Positions 60,381 to 64,000 of a DNA stretch of 64,000 nt are shown piece after piece. The translations under genes and the position numbers were made by a program. This stretch comes from Magnetococcales bacterium (GTDB lineage: Bacteria > Pseudomonadota > Magnetococcia > Magnetococcales > Magnetaquicoccaceae): positions 62,001 to 126,000 of the forward strand of contig JAANAU010000005.1 of NCBI GenBank assembly GCA_011089965.1. Reading direction: 5' to 3'. Positions within the stretch are counted from its first letter, which is position 1, and every line of letters starts with the position of its first letter. The notes beneath the pieces are model-generated. The model saw only the letters and a list, made by a program, of their open reading frames with translations, was not told the DNA's origin and ran no database searches.

Positions 60381-62141
60381 ATGCAACGACTGGATCCAAC
60401 ACGAATGCGTGCTCTTGCCTGCCTGTCCGTTCTCTCGCCTGTCTGGATCGCCATCCCCCTGTTGGGCTGTGCGCTGCTGTTGCTGCCGACCCCGGCACAG
60501 GCCACGGCCAACCTGGACGACACCCTGAAAGCCGCTGCCGAAGCCCTGGCCCGCAACACCCTGGAGGAGGCCGAACAGTTGCATGGCCAGGTGATCAACG
60601 CTGCCGGAGCCACCCGCACCCAACGCGCCACAGCCTTTGCCGGACGATGCGCCACCCGTTACAAACAGGGACTGTCCGCACGCAATCCGGCACTCTTTCC
60701 CCAGGCCATCGATGACTGTGACCGGGCACTGGAGCTGAAATCCGACTTGCAACAAGGATATCGGGTGCGCGGGGTGGCTTTGTTGAGCGCCGGACATCCG
60801 GATCGGGCTGCCGAAGATCTGAGTGTGGCTGTGGCCCTGAATCCCGAAGATCATCTGGCATTTCAAAACCGCGCCCTGGCCCTGGCCAAGCTGGGACGGG
60901 CGCGCGAGGCCATGGCCGAGCTGGATGCTGCCATTCGTCTCAAACCCGACCACCCCTGGAGCTATTACAACCGGGGCCGCTTGCGCATCTCACAGGGGGA
61001 TTATGAAGGCTCCATCGATGATTTCATTGCCTTCATCCGCTTCAAGCGCGATTACGACGAGGTGTACCGGCTGCGGGGGTTGAGTCGCTTGTGGATCGGT
61101 TTGTCCCAACCGGCTCTGGAGGATTTTTACGAAGCGTTGCGTCTGCGTCCGGACAATGCCGAGGCATTGCTGGCACGGGGCATGACCTTTTGCCTGCTGG
61201 GACGATTGACCGAAGCAGAACAGGATCTGACCGAATTCTTGAAAAAACAGCCCGGGCATGTGGAGGCCCATCTCTGGCTTCACCTGACACACGTGCAGGG
61301 TGGCAAAAAGGATCCAACCCTGTTGACCAACCTGACGCTGCGCCCAACACCCAACTCATGGCCAGAGGCCATGGTGGCGGTTTTTCTGGGCGCACGCACC
61401 GCGGATCATGGGCTGGAAGCGGCCCGTGCCAGCGAAGATCCGGTGGAACGGCGTCTCAGGGAGCACCAAACCTTGCTGATGCTGGCCTTGCAGGCCCGTG
61501 GAACAGGTGGCGAAAGCGAGGCGGTACGTTATCTTGAACGCATCCAACCCGGACAGGAGCGCGAGGCACCCTTTTACCGTCTGGCCCGTCAACTGACGCG
61601 ACAGGGGGGGGAGAACGTGGTCACCATACCCCCGGAGAACAAAAAAAACGCTGCTGCCCTGAACAATATGCCAGACGCCAAACCTGAAAGCAGCCCGTTC
61701 ACCACAAAAAAACCGGAGAAAAAACCACCCTCAGCCACTCCGGAGCTGCCAACGGATCAAGCCGTATCCAAAACAGTCAGCAAACCGGTGGAAAAGGTGG
61801 CGGAAAAATCCCCGGAAAAGACACCGCCCCGTCCTGCTGTCGTGACGGTCAGCAGCGGATCACCTCCCCCGCCACCTCCCCCGACATCGTCCGTTGCCGA
61901 CGGCACAAGCCGATTCTATTTCATCGCCGGTTCCTATTCCAATCAAGGCTATGCCAATATTGCCCTCACGCGCTGCCTGGAGCTGGGGCTGCCCGCCCAA
62001 CTGGAACAACGACGCATTCAAGACAAAAGCGTGCATCGGGTGGTGATCGGTCCGTTTGACGATCCGGCTCGTGCCAAGGAGGCACGCGACAAGGTTCTTT
62101 CTTTACCCGATCAGCATCCCGGAGAGATCACCAAACGATGA
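60381..62141 (+). CDS. Exported TPR protein with C-terminal SPOR domain
   Basis: 586 residues. Hydrophobic signal peptide (about 15-40, ending near AQA), TPR units (about 45-300; LELKSDLQQGYRVRGVALL, LNPEDHLAFQNRALALAKLG, RLKPDHPWSYYNRGRLRI), a low-complexity Lys/Pro/Thr linker (about 420-510) and a SPOR domain (about 512-580; FYFIAGSYSNQGYANIAL, HRVVIGPFDDPARA). SPOR binds denuded peptidoglycan at division sites, so a periplasmic septal role is likely. It is embedded between yggS and proC and shares an ATGA overlap with proC. Confidence 0.87.
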   Translation: MQRLDPTRMRALACLSVLSPVWIAIPLLGCALLLLPTPAQATANLDDTLKAAAEALARNTLEEAEQLHGQVINAAGATRTQRATAFAGRCATRYKQGLSARNPALFPQAIDDCDRALELKSDLQQGYRVRGVALLSAGHPDRAAEDLSVAVALNPEDHLAFQNRALALAKLGRAREAMAELDAAIRLKPDHPWSYYNRGRLRISQGDYEGSIDDFIAFIRFKRDYDEVYRLRGLSRLWIGLSQPALEDFYEALRLRPDNAEALLARGMTFCLLGRLTEAEQDLTEFLKKQPGHVEAHLWLHLTHVQGGKKDPTLLTNLTLRPTPNSWPEAMVAVFLGARTADHGLEAARASEDPVERRLREHQTLLMLALQARGTGGESEAVRYLERIQPGQEREAPFYRLARQLTRQGGENVVTIPPENKKNAAALNNMPDAKPESSPFTTKKPEKKPPSATPELPTDQAVSKTVSKPVEKVAEKSPEKTPPRPAVVTVSSGSPPPPPPPTSSVADGTSRFYFIAGSYSNQGYANIALTRCLELGLPAQLEQRRIQDKSVHRVVIGPFDDPARAKEARDKVLSLPDQHPGEITKR

Positions 62142-62980
62142 ACAGCTCAACTCAGTCTGCATGGCATGACCGCACCATCACCTTTCTGGGCGGGGGAGCC
62201 ATGGCCAAGGCCATGATGCAAGGGGTTTTGCAGGCCGGTGTACCGGCTGCCCGACTGCGGGTGGCAGATCCGGCAGCCGCACAACGACAGGCATTGAGTG
62301 CGCAATTTCCTGGAATCGGGGTGTTCGCTGCCAATCCGGAGGCTGCAACCGGTGCGGATGCCGTGGTGGTGGCTGTCAAACCCGGTGTGGTCACGCGGGT
62401 TCTGGACGAAATCACCCCCCTGTTGGATGCCGGGGTGGTGGTGATCTCGATTGCTGCCGGAATCACCCTGGCCACGCTGGCAGCCCATCTCCCTGCGAAT
62501 CAACCGCTGGTGCGCGTCATGCCCAACACCCCGGCTCTGGTGGGTGCCGGGATCTCCGTTCTCTTGCCCACACCCCAAACCCTGGAACCCCAACGGCTGC
62601 TCGCCCGGCAGATTCTGGAAGCCGTAGGTTTGGTGGAAGAGATCGAACAGGAGGCCTGGATGGATGGGGTGACGGGATTGTCCGGTTCCGGCCCGGCCTA
62701 TGTCTATCTGATGGCCGAGGCGCTCTCGGATGGGGGGGTTGCCAGTGGTCTGCCACGCCCTCTGGCGGATCGTCTGGCCATACGCACCTTGTTGGGCGCT
62801 GCCAAATTGCTGGAAGAGAGCGGTCTGCATCCCGGAGTGCTCAAGAATCAGGTCACCTCTCCAGGCGGGACCACCATTGCCGGACTGGAAGCCTTGGAAA
62901 AAGCCGGAGTGCGCGGTGCCCTGATGGCTGCGGTACAGGCTGCGGCACGCCGCTCCCACGAACTGGGTATGGCACGATAA
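62138..62980 (+). CDS. proC: Pyrroline-5-carboxylate reductase
   Basis: 280-residue last enzyme of proline synthesis. Rossmann start ITFLGGGAMAKAMMQG, VVVAVKPGVV, VRVMPNTPALVGAG and the C-terminal signature GLSGSGPAYVYLMAEAL with QVTSPGGTTIAGLEALEKAG. The ATG at 62138 overlaps the preceding stop by 4 bp. The yggS-proC-yggT linkage is common. Confidence 0.96.
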   Translation: MNSSTQSAWHDRTITFLGGGAMAKAMMQGVLQAGVPAARLRVADPAAAQRQALSAQFPGIGVFAANPEAATGADAVVVAVKPGVVTRVLDEITPLLDAGVVVISIAAGITLATLAAHLPANQPLVRVMPNTPALVGAGISVLLPTPQTLEPQRLLARQILEAVGLVEEIEQEAWMDGVTGLSGSGPAYVYLMAEALSDGGVASGLPRPLADRLAIRTLLGAAKLLEESGLHPGVLKNQVTSPGGTTIAGLEALEKAGVRGALMAAVQAAARRSHELGMAR

Positions 62981-63014
62981 AATCCATTTACATGCACCGG
63001 GAGTACACGCAACC

Positions 63015-63629
63015 ATGGGTATTACGGGTTCCATCGGCACCCTTGTGAATCTTCTGTTGGAGATCTATGCCTGGCTGATCATCGGACGGGTGTTGCTCTC
63101 CTGGGTCAATCCCGACCCGTATCATCCGATTGTGCAGTTCCTGATTCGATCCACGGAGCCGGTGCTGGCACCGTTCCGCCGTTTCATTCCCCCGTTGGCG
63201 GGCATGGATCTGTCGCCGATTGTGGCGCTCTTGGCGCTCCATCTCATCCAGAGGATTGTCGTCTCCTTGTTGCAGGGCGGTTTGGGTGTGGGGGCCATGG
63301 CCACACTGGCCGCCGAACTGTTGGGATTGCTCCATCTGCTGCTGACCTGTTATCTGCTGCTGTTGCTGGTGCGTGGCGGCTTTCATGTCCACTCCTGGTA
63401 CACCTTCCGCCAGGGACGACCGCCTGCCATTGATTTACGCAAATCCTGGATCCGTTTCATCTTTCAGGCCACGGAACCGGCCTTGCGCCCGCTGCGACGC
63501 TGGGTGCCGACCTGGTCTGGCATGGATCTCACCCCGTTTGCCGCTGCCATGGTGTTGCTGATGCTGTTGTCGTTGATTCAGGAGCTGGTCTTCGGCATGC
63601 TGGGCAGCTCCATGCGTGCGCACTTCTGA
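63015..63629 (+). CDS. YggT-family membrane protein
   Basis: 204 residues with two copies of the YggT unit: about 1-95 (LLEIYAWLIIGRVLLSWVNPDPYHPIVQFLIRSTEPVLAPFRRFIPP) and 105-200 (WIRFIFQATEPALRPLRRWVPTWSGMDLTPFAAAMVL). Each has hydrophobic segments and the conserved Pro-Phe/Leu-Arg-Arg motif. Function is not firmly known; links to division and envelope have been proposed. Confidence 0.9.
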   Translation: MGITGSIGTLVNLLLEIYAWLIIGRVLLSWVNPDPYHPIVQFLIRSTEPVLAPFRRFIPPLAGMDLSPIVALLALHLIQRIVVSLLQGGLGVGAMATLAAELLGLLHLLLTCYLLLLLVRGGFHVHSWYTFRQGRPPAIDLRKSWIRFIFQATEPALRPLRRWVPTWSGMDLTPFAAAMVLLMLLSLIQELVFGMLGSSMRAHF

Positions 63630-63631
63630 AC

Positions 63632-63955
63632 ATGCCCACAGGCTGGCGATGGGATGGGAAGGATCTGATCCTGACCGTGCGGGTGCAGCCGCGCGCGGCC
63701 CGGGAACGCATTGTGGGGTTCAGGGATGAAACGCTCCAGATCACCCTGACCGCCCCGCCGGTGGATGGGGCTGCCAATGGGGCGTTGCTGCGCCTGCTCT
63801 CCAGGGAGTTGGAGGTGGCTGCCAGCCGTATCCGGATTGTGCAGGGAGAGCATGGACGCAACAAGGTGGTGCGCGTGACCCAGCCGAATCCTGACCGGGT
63901 CAATGCCTGGCTGGATCCGGCAGGCAGCAAACCAAGCCTGCCGGATCACGCATGA
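63632..63955 (+). CDS. DUF167 (YggU-like) protein
   Basis: 107 residues, family length. Core: LTVRVQPRAARERIVGF, ITLTAPPVDGAANGALLRLL and VQGEHGRNKVVRV. YggU-type proteins are small cytoplasmic proteins of unknown function that commonly follow YggT. Starts 2 bp after the yggT stop and ends in an ATGA overlap with another open frame. Confidence 0.92.
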   Translation: MPTGWRWDGKDLILTVRVQPRAARERIVGFRDETLQITLTAPPVDGAANGALLRLLSRELEVAASRIRIVQGEHGRNKVVRVTQPNPDRVNAWLDPAGSKPSLPDHA

Positions 63956-64000
63956 AACAGACTCTACAGAGACTCATCCACCCAGGAGTAGAGCTTGGAT
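63952..64000 (+). CDS. Start of a further gene, truncated by the window end
   Basis: ATG at 63952 overlaps the DUF167 stop (ATGA) and opens 16 codons (MKQTLQRLIHPGVELG) to the edge. Translational coupling to the yggS-proC-yggT-yggU run makes it a likely real gene, but the product cannot be identified from this much. Confidence 0.5.
   Translation, partial: MKQTLQRLIHPGVELG

Overview
The window is about 64 kb of moderately GC-rich chromosome from a diderm (LPS-bearing) proteobacterium. RpoN, a KdsD-LptCAB block, RNase E beside RluC, an alphaproteobacterial-looking RNase E N-terminus, an XrtA/PEP-CTERM-type exopolysaccharide cluster and many palindromic intergenic repeats together suggest a lineage near Alphaproteobacteria/Magnetococcia. 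This placement is an inference from gene content only. No rRNA, tRNA, CRISPR array or intact insertion sequence was recognised.

Layout. (1) 1-11.8 kb: the end of an SLBB polysaccharide-export protein, a CoA-binding protein, a four-CBS regulator, then kdsD-lptC-lptA-lptB-rpoN-rapZ and the SAM-cycle pair metK-ahcY. (2) 12-18.6 kb: RNase E (with an in-frame TAA at codon 33), RluC, an M20 dipeptidase, SixA and GmhA. (3) 18.9-28.3 kb: an exosortase-A-type exopolysaccharide cluster (FemAB-like transferase, polysaccharide deacetylase, tyrosine autokinase with a Gly-Tyr tail, chain-length protein, sugar transferase, glycosyltransferase, O-ligase); the exosortase itself is not in the window. (4) 28.3-37 kb: aspartic protease, secreted unknown and lytic transglycosylase; then ThrC, CYTH, rhodanese, ArsR, DUF484, XerC and an ElyC/YdcF protein. 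(5) 37.4-54.1 kb: the most unusual region. A 1,966-residue protein is built almost wholly from an 8-residue repeat (consensus xTTQ[LVI]xx[LIV]). On the same strand upstream lie a type I secretion membrane-fusion protein and ABC transporter. Divergent from these is a 1,263-residue TPR-GT41-GT-A glycosyltransferase, followed by a second, convergent TPR-GT41 glycosyltransferase. (6) 54.3-64 kb: TerD, TerC, gamma-carbonic anhydrase, a Ser/Thr kinase, a large helical unknown, then yggS, TPR-SPOR, proC, yggT, yggU and the start of another gene.

How it may work together. Regions 1-3 are mostly envelope biogenesis: Kdo and heptose precursors, LPS transport and exopolysaccharide. Region 5 reads as a self-contained system: a giant Thr/Ser/Gln-rich repeat protein, its probable type I exporter and two cytoplasmic GT41-family enzymes that could glycosylate it before export. 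Each part has a known family, but the combination with a non-RTX octad-repeat substrate is not one I recognise. At least eight modular hairpin-rich intergenic repeats punctuate the window.
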